Below are positions 1 to 5,458 of a DNA stretch of 6,160 nucleotides, piece by piece. How positions within the stretch are numbered: position 1 is the stretch's first letter; each line of letters opens with the position of its first letter. The stretch spans positions 1-6,160 of the forward strand of contig CAIJJH010000126.1 in assembly GCA_903820955.1 (NCBI GenBank), written 5' to 3'. This DNA is from an uncultured Micrococcales bacterium. Lineage in GTDB: Bacteria; Actinomycetota; Actinomycetes; Actinomycetales; Microbacteriaceae. A program made the translations under genes and the position numbers. The notes below the pieces were generated by a model, which worked only from the letters and a program-made list of their open reading frames with translations, searched no databases and was not told the origin of the DNA.

Positions 1-766
<766 letters not shown>

Positions 767-770
767 CTCT

Positions 771-799
771 ATTTTGGCACTCTCTACCCCAGAGTGCAA
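771..799 (-). promoter_or_regulatory. Probable groEL promoter within the CIRCE region
   Basis: On the minus strand TTGCAC (799-794) and CAAAAT (776-771) are separated by 17 nt and each match the sigma-70-type consensus at four of six positions. The start would fall near 764, giving a leader of about 50 nt. Both hexamers overlap the distal CIRCE. The exact boxes are an inference. Confidence 0.5.
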
Positions 800-800
800 A
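774..800 (-). promoter_or_regulatory. CIRCE operator, distal copy (HrcA site)
   Basis: The plus strand reads TTGGCACTC, a nine-base spacer, then GAGTGCAAA; eight of nine arm positions pair. It lies 34 bp centre to centre from the proximal copy and overlaps the predicted -35 and -10 region of groEL, consistent with HrcA blocking polymerase binding. Confidence 0.88.
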
Positions 801-835
801 CGAAAAGCGCCACCCCTGTGGGATGGCGCTTTTCG
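801..835 (-). terminator. Rho-independent terminator downstream of csp
   Basis: A 12-bp perfect inverted repeat (CGAAAAGCGCCA at 801-812, TGGCGCTTTTCG at 824-835), extended by an inner CCC/GGG pairing, starts 15 nt past the csp stop codon. On the minus strand the stem ends in GCGCTTTTCGTTTG. It insulates groEL from csp readthrough and abuts the distal CIRCE one base away. Confidence 0.85.
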
Positions 836-850
836 GTGTTAAGTCTTTAC

Positions 851-1054
851 TTAGCCAACAACGGTTACGTTGTCTGCCTGTGGGCCTTTGTCGCCACTCT
901 TAACGTCGAACTCAACTCGCTGGTTCTCTTTGAGTTCCTTGTAGCCATCGCCTCCGATAGCTGAGAAGTGCACGAATACGTCTGCACCGCCGTCCTGAGT
1001 GATGAAGCCGAAGCCCTTCTCAGAGTTGAACCACTTTACGGTTCCTGTTGCCAT
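851..1054 (-). CDS. Cold-shock domain protein (CspA family)
   Basis: A 67-residue protein made entirely of one cold-shock domain, the standard length for the family. It starts [20 protein letters not shown] and carries both RNA-binding motifs: RNP1 KGFGFI (residues 13-18) and RNP2 VFVHF (26-30). Such proteins are cytosolic single-stranded RNA/DNA binders that melt mRNA structure or act in general translation. ATG at 1054 has a strong AGGAG (1061-1065) 6 nt upstream. The gene has its own promoter and a roughly 100-nt leader with two hairpins, and ends at a strong terminator, so it is probably monocistronic. Whether it is cold-induced or constitutive cannot be decided from the protein. The family is certain; the paralogue name (cspA, cspC or similar) is not. 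Confidence 0.96.
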   Translation of the reverse strand: MATGTVKWFNSEKGFGFITQDGGADVFVHFSAIGGDGYKELKENQRVEFDVKSGDKGPQADNVTVVG

Positions 1055-1081
1055 TACTTACTCCTGTTACCTATGTTTAGT

Positions 1082-1150
1082 GCCCGATCAGTCGGACATG
1101 AGTCGCATAGAAACTGTTGTAACTATGGCAGCCAAGGGATCACCCCTGGC
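1082..1150 (-). other. Structured 5' leader of csp: two hairpins
   Basis: Two inverted repeats lie in the csp leader. Hairpin A pairs 1131-1138 with 1143-1150 around a 4-nt loop: in minus-strand RNA it reads GCCAGGGG-UGAU-CCCUUGGC, 8 bp including one G-U. Hairpin B pairs 1082-1087 with 1092-1097: GUCCGA-CUGA-UCGGGC, 6 bp including one U-G. In each stem one position pairs only as a wobble in the minus-strand transcript and is an A/C mismatch in plus-strand RNA, which points to function in the csp mRNA. Long structured leaders are known for cold-shock mRNAs; thermosensing here is an inference. Confidence 0.5.
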
Positions 1151-1161
1151 GGCACAACGAC

Positions 1162-1218
1162 CTATTAGCCACGCTATCCCATTAAGTTCAAAGTAAATAG
1201 AGTCTTTTTAAAATAAAG
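1162..1218 (-). promoter_or_regulatory. Probable csp promoter with AT-rich UP-like element
   Basis: On the minus strand TTGAAC (1191-1186) and TAATAG (1167-1162) are 18 nt apart. Immediately upstream, 1192-1218 is almost pure A/T, where an UP element (about -40 to -60) would bind the RNA polymerase alpha subunit. The start would be near 1155, giving a leader of about 100 nt. The -10 is a weak consensus match, so the boxes are tentative. Confidence 0.45.
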
Positions 1219-1237
1219 CAAGACCTTTATAGACCCG

Positions 1238-1729
1238 TTACTTTTGAAAATCTGCCCCGAGCACGACCGTAATCGGGTCTGAGTAGTTTGCGTCGAGCTT
1301 GGTCGGGTACTTTCCGACCACGGCGGTAAGGCTTTGAGCGGTCGCCTTGTAGTCGACGTTCGAGTAATAAATCACAGTTTTGTTGGTCTTCTTCGGCAGC
1401 TTATCGGCGGTGACCACGCTCCAACCGGCGTCCAAAACCTTGTGGGCGACGCCGGAAGCTGTGCCAGCTGTGCCAGTGCCGTCGAGGACTGTGACCGGGT
1501 AACCCTTGGTCGCATCGACCTGAACATTATTTGTTGGCGCTGGGGCCGAGAAAAGGTTTCCGCTGTCAACCCAGGTGAAACCAAAGTAACCGAGGGTCGC
1601 CACGACAAGCGAGATAAGCATGTAACGAAAGAATTCCCTGACGCGATCCCCACCAGTGCGTCTAATGCGATGACGCCCGCCATGGTTCAGTAGCTGGTCG
1701 AATTCGTCCAGCGGGAACTTTTTTGACAT
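1238..1729 (-). CDS. VirR-like membrane protein with a C-terminal LytR_C domain
   Basis: A 163-residue protein with a charged cytoplasmic N-terminus (residues 1-33), a single transmembrane helix (about 34-52, FFRYMLISLVVATLGYFGF), a short linker rich in Ser, Ala, Pro and Asn, and a LytR_C domain (about 78-158) recognisable from PVTVLDGTGTAGTASGVA, AGWSV and TVIYYSN. LytR_C usually follows an LCP catalytic domain in cell-wall glycopolymer ligases; here no LCP domain is present, so it is not a ligase by itself. Size and plan match mycobacterial VirR (Rv0431), a membrane LytR_C protein tied to envelope integrity and vesicle release that lies near groEL2 there. Homology of role is inferred. ATG at 1729 follows an AGAGG-type site (1734-1738) by 4 nt. 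No convincing terminator follows; transcription may run into csp. Confidence 0.82.
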   Translation of the reverse strand: MSKKFPLDEFDQLLNHGGRHRIRRTGGDRVREFFRYMLISLVVATLGYFGFTWVDSGNLFSAPAPTNNVQVDATKGYPVTVLDGTGTAGTASGVAHKVLDAGWSVVTADKLPKKTNKTVIYYSNVDYKATAQSLTAVVGKYPTKLDANYSDPITVVLGADFQK

Positions 1730-1752
1730 TTAACCTCTTAGTAGATGTTGCT

Positions 1753-1766
1753 ACCTAATATTAGGT
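1753..1766. promoter_or_regulatory. Perfect 14-bp palindrome in the LytR_C/msrB divergent region
   Basis: ACCTAATATTAGGT is a perfect palindrome at the centre of the 58-bp gap between two divergent genes. It contains TAATAT on both strands (1756-1761 plus, 1763-1758 minus), so it could hold two overlapping -10 boxes, each giving a leader of about 20 nt, or be an operator. I find no good -35 for either direction. Confidence 0.5.
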
Positions 1767-1787
1767 CAGTTGAGAGAAGGAATAACC

Positions 1788-2192
1788 GTGGGCTTCGAAG
1801 TAGAAAAAACCGATGAGCAATGGCGCGAGGAACTTACCGAATTTGAGTTTCACGTTCTACGCGAAAAGGGCACCGAACGCGCCCACACTGGCGAGCTCTT
1901 GAATGAGGAGAGACTCGGCACATTCTCTTGCAAAGGTTGCGGAGCCGAACTCTTCAAAAGCGAAACCAAATTCGACGCTCACTGTGGTTGGCCGAGTTTC
2001 TACGAACCCAAGGAAGACCACGCCGTAAAGCTAATCGAAGATCGATCTCATGGAATGGTTCGCACCGAAGTGGTCTGTGCAAAGTGCGGCAGCCACCTTG
2101 GCCACGTTTTCGAGGACGCCCCGCAGACGCCAACTGGAGATCGCTTCTGCATCAACTCGGTGAGCATCACATTTGCGCCCGAGGCCGAATAA
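1788..2192 (+). CDS. msrB: Peptide-methionine (R)-S-oxide reductase MsrB
   Basis: The enzyme reduces the R epimer of methionine sulfoxide in proteins, repairing oxidative damage in the cytosol with thioredoxin as electron donor. The 134-residue length is normal for a single-domain MsrB. Two CxxC pairs (C48/C51 in CKGC, C97/C100 in CAKC) form the structural zinc site. The catalytic cysteine is C121 in RFCINS, and C66 in HCGWPSF is at the resolving position; the GSHLGHVF segment (101-108) is intact. I choose GTG at 1788 because AGAAGGA (1775-1781) sits 6 nt upstream; a frame extension to TTG 1770 would swallow that ribosome site. No MsrA domain is fused. It diverges from the LytR_C gene, and its stop is 3 nt from the 3' end of a convergent tRNA-Thr gene. 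Confidence 0.96.
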   Translation: MGFEVEKTDEQWREELTEFEFHVLREKGTERAHTGELLNEERLGTFSCKGCGAELFKSETKFDAHCGWPSFYEPKEDHAVKLIEDRSHGMVRTEVVCAKCGSHLGHVFEDAPQTPTGDRFCINSVSITFAPEAE

Positions 2193-2195
2193 CAG

Positions 2196-2268
2196 AGCCG
2201 ACTATGGGACTCGAACCCACAACCCCCGCTTTACAAGAGCGGTGCGCTACCAATTGCGCCAAGTCGGC
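2196..2268 (-). tRNA. tRNA-Thr (anticodon TGT)
   Basis: The minus strand folds into a full cloverleaf: acceptor GCCGACT/AGTCGGC, D stem GCGC/GCGC with GG in the loop, anticodon stem CCGCT/AGCGG with loop CTTGTAA, T stem GTGGG/CCCAT with loop TTCGAGT. The anticodon TGT (complement at 2233-2235) reads ACA and other Thr codons. The 1-72 G-C and 2-71 C-G pairs fit threonine identity. The discriminator is U (2196). CCA is not encoded, so it is added after transcription. The gene lies downstream of the DsbA-like gene on the same strand and converges on msrB. Confidence 0.97.
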
Positions 2269-2277
2269 AAACTTTTT
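2197..2277 (+). terminator. Possible msrB terminator formed by the tRNA antisense strand
   Basis: Only 3 bases separate the msrB stop from the tRNA gene, so an msrB transcript must enter the antisense of the tRNA. That RNA can refold through the 7-bp acceptor inverted repeat (2197-2203 with 2262-2268) and is followed by a T run (2273-2277). This could act as a factor-independent terminator. It is an inference; no other terminator is visible before 2313. Confidence 0.3.
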
Positions 2278-2290
2278 ACTTCCTTAGCAA

Positions 2291-2296
2291 ATAATA
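2291..2296 (-). promoter_or_regulatory. Likely -10 box of the tRNA-Thr gene
   Basis: The minus strand reads TATTAT, matching the -10 consensus at five of six positions, in the 44-bp gap between the DsbA-like stop codon and the tRNA. The start would lie near 2284, about 15 nt before the mature 5' end. No good -35 is visible because that region falls at the end of the upstream coding sequence. Confidence 0.45.
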
Positions 2297-2312
2297 CTCA
2301 CGGTAGTTCGGG

Positions 2313-3137
2313 CTACTTTGAACTTGCGGTGCTAAGCACCCACTGCGCAAAGAGGGCAGGGTTGGTGAAGTTGCCCGTGAAATGCTGCCCATTCAGGATG
2401 ATGTAAGGCGTTCCATTGACCTGTAAGTTGGTGCCCGGCACCACACGCTTGAAAACTGTGTTCTGCGTGTAGTTAAGAACGTAAGCCTTGTAGGTGGCGT
2501 TCTTGATGCAATCGAGGACAGGCTTGTTGTTGACGCCGACGGATTGAGCCGTAGAGGCAAGCTCGTCATTGCTCGGGCCGGCGCTACCTTCTGCTGGTTG
2601 GCTAGCGTATAGGGCGGAGTTGTAGTCAAAGAATCGATTGGGGTCACCGTTAGCAACGCAAATTGCGGCTCCACCCGCCCGCGAGGAATACTCGTTCGCG
2701 CTGTTGCCATCTAGAAACGAGATCGGGTGAATCTGAACTGTGTACTTACCAGAAGAGACCCAGTCACGAATCTGAGCGGCATTCGGTTGCTCGAAGTCTC
2801 GACAGTTTGGGCACTGAAGGTCTTCGTAGATGATGATGTTTGGCGTGGTGGCCTGATCGGTGGTGTTGGTGATTGCCTTCAGACCCTTACCAATCTTGAT
2901 ACCGCCGTCGAAAATCATATTCGCTGGGCTGGCAGCTGTCGGAACCGGGTTGTTCACTTCGCTCTTGATAGTTAGGACGACACCTGTGACGGCCAAAGCC
3001 ACAGCGGCAACAATTGAAGTGATCAGAATCATGCGCTTGCGCGATGCACTTCTCTTGGTTGCTTCACGCATCTCGCGGGCTTTCGCTCTGGCGGCTTCGC
3101 GTTGCTCATTACGGGTGGGACGTGGTGCGTTAGACAT
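2313..3137 (-). CDS. Membrane-anchored DsbA-like thiol oxidoreductase
   Basis: A 274-residue protein of the thioredoxin-fold DsbA family, predicted to catalyse disulfide formation or isomerisation outside the membrane. In order: a strongly basic, helix-prone cytoplasmic tail rich in Arg, Lys, Glu and Ala (residues 5-35), one transmembrane helix (about 36-56), a flexible linker, then the thioredoxin-like domain from about 75. The active site is CPNC (C109/C112, in YEDLQCPNCRDF) and the cis-proline loop is NGTPYIILNG with Pro244. C160 and C210 could form the second, structural disulfide seen in actinobacterial DsbA-like proteins. ATG at 3137 follows AAAGGA (3143-3148) by 5 nt. No VKOR or DsbB partner gene is in the window. 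It diverges from ugpC and ends 44 bp before tRNA-Thr with no obvious terminator. The fold is certain; oxidase versus reductase activity is not. Confidence 0.9.
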   Translation of the reverse strand: MSNAPRPTRNEQREAARAKAREMREATKRSASRKRMILITSIVAAVALAVTGVVLTIKSEVNNPVPTAASPANMIFDGGIKIGKGLKAITNTTDQATTPNIIIYEDLQCPNCRDFEQPNAAQIRDWVSSGKYTVQIHPISFLDGNSANEYSSRAGGAAICVANGDPNRFFDYNSALYASQPAEGSAGPSNDELASTAQSVGVNNKPVLDCIKNATYKAYVLNYTQNTVFKRVVPGTNLQVNGTPYIILNGQHFTGNFTNPALFAQWVLSTASSK

Positions 3138-3174
3138 AGAAATCCTTTATCACGATTGGGTGACTTAGTAGATT

Positions 3175-3187
3175 TTCTAGTCTAGAA
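3175..3187. promoter_or_regulatory. 13-bp palindrome in the dsbA-like/ugpC divergent region
   Basis: TTCTAGTCTAGAA is a perfect inverted repeat of 6-bp arms around one base. It lies where the -35 of ugpC would be (the -10 is at 3204-3209) and about 40 bp upstream of the DsbA-like start, so a bound protein could affect both genes. Operator function is an inference from position and symmetry. Confidence 0.35.
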
Positions 3188-3203
3188 CAGGCTGCCCTGC
3201 TGG

Positions 3204-3209
3204 CATAAT
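3204..3209 (+). promoter_or_regulatory. Likely -10 box of ugpC
   Basis: CATAAT matches the -10 consensus at five of six positions. The start would be near 3216, giving a leader of about 73 nt. The -35 is weak (TCTAGA or TAGAAC, 15-17 nt upstream), which could mean activator dependence. An ATG overlaps this box but lacks a ribosome site and is not the gene start. Confidence 0.5.
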
Positions 3210-3225
3210 GGAGTTACCCCCGACC

Positions 3226-3233
3226 AACCGGTT
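3226..3233 (+). promoter_or_regulatory. AACCGGTT palindrome just after the ugpC start point, possible LacI-type operator
   Basis: AACCGGTT with a central CG sits about 10-17 nt after the predicted ugpC transcription start, in a wider interrupted repeat CCAACCGGTTTGG with CCCC and GGGG on its flanks. LacI-family sugar repressors commonly bind palindromes with a central CG, often overlapping the start of transport genes. An 8-bp palindrome also occurs by chance, so this is tentative. Confidence 0.3.
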
Positions 3234-3257
3234 TGGGGCTCTATCACAACGGATCGT

Positions 3258-3275
3258 CCGGCACGTCCCTGCCGG
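3258..3275 (+). other. Hairpin next to the ugpC ribosome binding site
   Basis: CCGGCA (3258-3263) and TGCCGG (3270-3275) form a perfect 6-bp G+C-rich stem with a 6-nt loop (CGTCCC). It ends one base before the GAGGAG Shine-Dalgarno (3277-3282). It may affect ribosome access or shield the leader from nucleases; that role is inferred. Confidence 0.4.
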
Positions 3276-3288
3276 TGAGGAGAAAACA

Positions 3289-4362
3289 ATGGCATCAGTA
3301 ACATTTAAAAAGGCAACACGCCTTTACCCGGGTGGCACTCGCCCGGCTGTCGACCAGATCGACCTAACCATCGCAGACGGCGAGTTTTTAGTACTCGTTG
3401 GCCCTTCGGGTTGCGGTAAGTCGACCACCCTGCGCATGCTCGCGGGTCTAGAAGAGGTCAACGAAGGTCACATCCTGATTGGTGACCGCGACGTCACCGA
3501 CATCCCGCCAAAGGACCGCGACATCGCGATGGTGTTCCAAAACTACGCTCTCTACCCACACATGACCGTGGCCGAGAACATGGGCTTCGCACTGAAGATC
3601 GCTGGCGTTTCAAAAGAAGAGCGCGCAGAGCGCGTCCTCGAGGCAGCCAAGCTTCTCGACCTCGAAGAATACCTAGCCCGCAAGCCAAAGGCGCTTTCTG
3701 GTGGTCAGCGTCAGCGCGTAGCCATGGGCCGCGCGATTGTTCGCCAGCCTCAGGTGTTCCTAATGGACGAGCCTCTTTCGAACCTGGACGCAAAGCTTCG
3801 TGTTCAGACTCGTACCCAGATCGCTTCGCTTCAGCGTCGCCTAGGTGTAACCACCGTCTACGTAACCCACGACCAGGTCGAAGCAATGACCATGGGTGAC
3901 CGCGTAGCAGTTTTGAAGGACGGCGTTCTTCAGCAGGTTGACACCCCTCGCGCTCTTTACGAGAAGCCACAGAACGTCTTCGTTGCAGGATTCATCGGCT
4001 CACCAGCCATGAACCTTCTCGAGCTACAGATCGTCGAAGGCGGAGTGAAGTTCGGAAACACCGTTCTTCCTGTCGACAAGTCGATCTTGGCAAAGACCAA
4101 GGCCAAGAGCCTGACCGTTGGCCTTCGCCCAGAAGACCTAGTCATCGCTAAGCAGGGCCTAGAAGTTCAAATCGACGTAGTCGAAGAACTTGGAGCAGAC
4201 GCGTTCCTTTACGGAAACGCAGTGATCGAGGGCACAAACGCCGACATCGTTGCCCGAGTCTCTGAGATCGACCACCCTAAAGCGGGCGCCAAGGTTACCC
4301 TTGCTCCTCAGGGTGGCGTGACTCACCTATTCGATGTTGAATCAGGGCTTCGCCTCAACTAG
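3289..4362 (+). CDS. Carbohydrate ABC importer ATPase (MsiK/UgpC/MalK family)
   Basis: The cytosolic ATPase that powers sugar uptake through a membrane permease pair; 357 residues is typical for the MalK-type CUT1 family. All nucleotide-binding motifs are intact: Walker A GPSGCGKST (38-46), Q-loop Gln84 in VFQNYALYPHMTV, signature LSGGQ (136-140), Walker B VFLMDEP (156-162), D-loop SNLD (164-167) and H-loop His194 in VTHDQ. Residues from about 235 form the OB/TOBE regulatory part (FIGSPAMN, VGLRPEDL). ATG at 3289 is fixed by GAGGAG (3277-3282) 6 nt upstream. No permease or sugar-binding gene adjoins it and its own terminator follows, so it is monocistronic. By comparison with Streptomyces MsiK, it may serve several sugar importers encoded elsewhere; this is inferred. 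Databases often label such genes ugpC, but the substrate is not shown here. Confidence 0.93.
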   Translation: MASVTFKKATRLYPGGTRPAVDQIDLTIADGEFLVLVGPSGCGKSTTLRMLAGLEEVNEGHILIGDRDVTDIPPKDRDIAMVFQNYALYPHMTVAENMGFALKIAGVSKEERAERVLEAAKLLDLEEYLARKPKALSGGQRQRVAMGRAIVRQPQVFLMDEPLSNLDAKLRVQTRTQIASLQRRLGVTTVYVTHDQVEAMTMGDRVAVLKDGVLQQVDTPRALYEKPQNVFVAGFIGSPAMNLLELQIVEGGVKFGNTVLPVDKSILAKTKAKSLTVGLRPEDLVIAKQGLEVQIDVVEELGADAFLYGNAVIEGTNADIVARVSEIDHPKAGAKVTLAPQGGVTHLFDVESGLRLN

Positions 4363-4379
4363 TTTCATCAGCTAAATAC

Positions 4380-4429
4380 AAAACTGCCTCGGTAGAACCA
4401 GAAATCTGGGACCACCGAGGCAGTTTTTT
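4380..4429. terminator. Bidirectional terminator between ugpC and rlmB
   Basis: A 14-bp perfect inverted repeat (AAAACTGCCTCGGT at 4380-4393, ACCGAGGCAGTTTT at 4414-4427) encloses a smaller stem CCAG/CTGG (4398-4401 with 4406-4409). A run of six T (4424-4429) follows on the plus strand and TTTTGTATTT on the minus strand. It lies 17 nt after the ugpC stop and 12 nt beyond the rlmB stop, so it serves both convergent units. Confidence 0.93.
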
Positions 4430-4441
4430 GGCTTAGGCGAG

Positions 4442-5458
4442 CTAGTTGGTGCCTCTACGTCTAGAAACCTCGTAGAGGGCAACGCTGGCGGCGATGCCGG
4501 CGTTTAGCGACTCGGTGTGGCTGGTGATCGGAATCGACAGGATTGCGTCGCAGTTCTCCTGCACCAGGCGGCTCAGGCCCTTGCCCTCCGAACCAATTAC
4601 AAGAACCAGTGGCTCGGTGCCGAGGTCGAAGCTAGGCAAACTGATGTCGCCATCGCCGTCAAGACCAACCACGAAGAGTCCGCGCTTTTTGAACTCTTTC
4701 AGAGTGTTGTTCAGGTTGGCCGCCAAGGCCACCGGGATCCGGGCTGCGGCACCCGCAGAGGTCTTCCAGGCTGAAGCCGTGACTCCGGTAGATCTGCGCT
4801 GCGGAAGGATTACTCCCTGACCACCGAAGGCGGCGACCGATCGGAGGATCGCACCGAGGTTGCGAGGGTCGGTGATGCCATCTAGGGCCACGAATAGCGG
4901 CTTCTGGCCGCGGGCGATCACCTTGTCGAGCAAATCCATTGGGTGAAGGTAGTTATAAGGCGGCACCGCGAGTGCGATGCCCTGGTGAACCGAGTCGAAA
5001 CCTGTTAGACGGTCGATTTCTGGCCTGGTCACTTCGTGCACCGGAATCTGACGGGAGTTGGCCAGTGTGATTGCCTCTTTGACGCGGTCATCAACCTCGA
5101 TGCGGTTAGCGAGGTAAAGAGCCGTGGCCGGGACCTTCGCGCGCAGGGCCTCGACCACCGAGTTGCGGCCAGACAAAACCTCGTTGGCATCGCTGGCCTT
5201 CGAAACCGGCTTCGAGTTGCTTCTAGACGCGCCGGCTACGCCTGCGGTGCGAGCGCTCGGAGCAAGAAACTCGCCCTTACCCGTAGCGGTGCGGCGCTCC
5301 TCGGCACGCTTGCCCTTGAATGCCTTGTGGCCCTTGCGCTCGGCGGCCTTGGGTGTTGGCCCGCGACCTTCGAGGCGAGCCTTGCCGTGACCGCCGGTGC
5401 CGACAGTTGGTCCTTTTTTGCCTTTTGCGGTGCCAGGGCGGTTGCCTTTGCTAGCCAT
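4442..5458 (-). CDS. rlmB: 23S rRNA (guanosine-2'-O)-methyltransferase RlmB (SpoU/TrmH family)
   Basis: The enzyme transfers methyl from S-adenosylmethionine to the ribose of a 23S rRNA guanosine (G2251 in E. coli numbering, P-loop). Of 338 residues, 1-90 are a disordered, Lys/Arg/Gly-rich extension (KGPTVGTGGHGKARLEGRGP) typical of actinobacterial members; about 92-170 are the L30e-like substrate-binding domain (SGRNSVVEAL); the rest is the knotted SPOUT domain. SPOUT motifs are present: motif 1 DGITDPRNLGAILRS (193-207, Asn200, Arg206), motif 2 VIGSEGKGLSRLV (287-299, Glu291) and motif 3 ESLNAGIAASVALYE (316-330, Asn319). ATG at 5458 is favoured over the in-frame ATG at 5503 because GGAG (5464-5467) lies 5 nt before it and homologues begin with this basic tail. 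It overlaps the end of cysS by 8 nt, so translation is probably coupled. The exact target nucleotide is inferred from the family. Confidence 0.93.
   Translation of the reverse strand: MASKGNRPGTAKGKKGPTVGTGGHGKARLEGRGPTPKAAERKGHKAFKGKRAEERRTATGKGEFLAPSARTAGVAGASRSNSKPVSKASDANEVLSGRNSVVEALRAKVPATALYLANRIEVDDRVKEAITLANSRQIPVHEVTRPEIDRLTGFDSVHQGIALAVPPYNYLHPMDLLDKVIARGQKPLFVALDGITDPRNLGAILRSVAAFGGQGVILPQRRSTGVTASAWKTSAGAAARIPVALAANLNNTLKEFKKRGLFVVGLDGDGDISLPSFDLGTEPLVLVIGSEGKGLSRLVQENCDAILSIPITSHTESLNAGIAASVALYEVSRRRGTN

Noticed and set aside
1202..1236. GTCT...AGAC repeat as a terminator of the LytR_C gene
   Set aside because: Only four outer pairs are clean and the interior is A/T-rich without a stable stem; the stretch is better explained as an UP-like element for csp.
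1723..1728. Perfect TTGACA on the plus strand as the -35 of msrB
   Set aside because: It falls in the first codons of the LytR_C gene, and no acceptable -10 lies 15-19 nt downstream; TAATAT is 27 nt away.
2173..2406. Plus-strand frame of 77 codons containing a DYGTRTHNPR-like string
   Set aside because: This string is the classic translation of a tRNA antisense strand; the frame runs over tRNA-Thr and the 3' end of the DsbA-like gene.
3208..3288. Upstream start for the ABC ATPase at ATG 3208
   Set aside because: That ATG overlaps the probable -10 box and has no ribosome site, while ATG 3289 has GAGGAG at ideal spacing and matches the family N-terminus.
3494..3970. 158-codon minus-strand frame inside the ABC ATPase gene
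   Set aside because: The plus-strand gene keeps all ATPase motifs; the opposite frame is Arg-rich with no domain or ribosome site.
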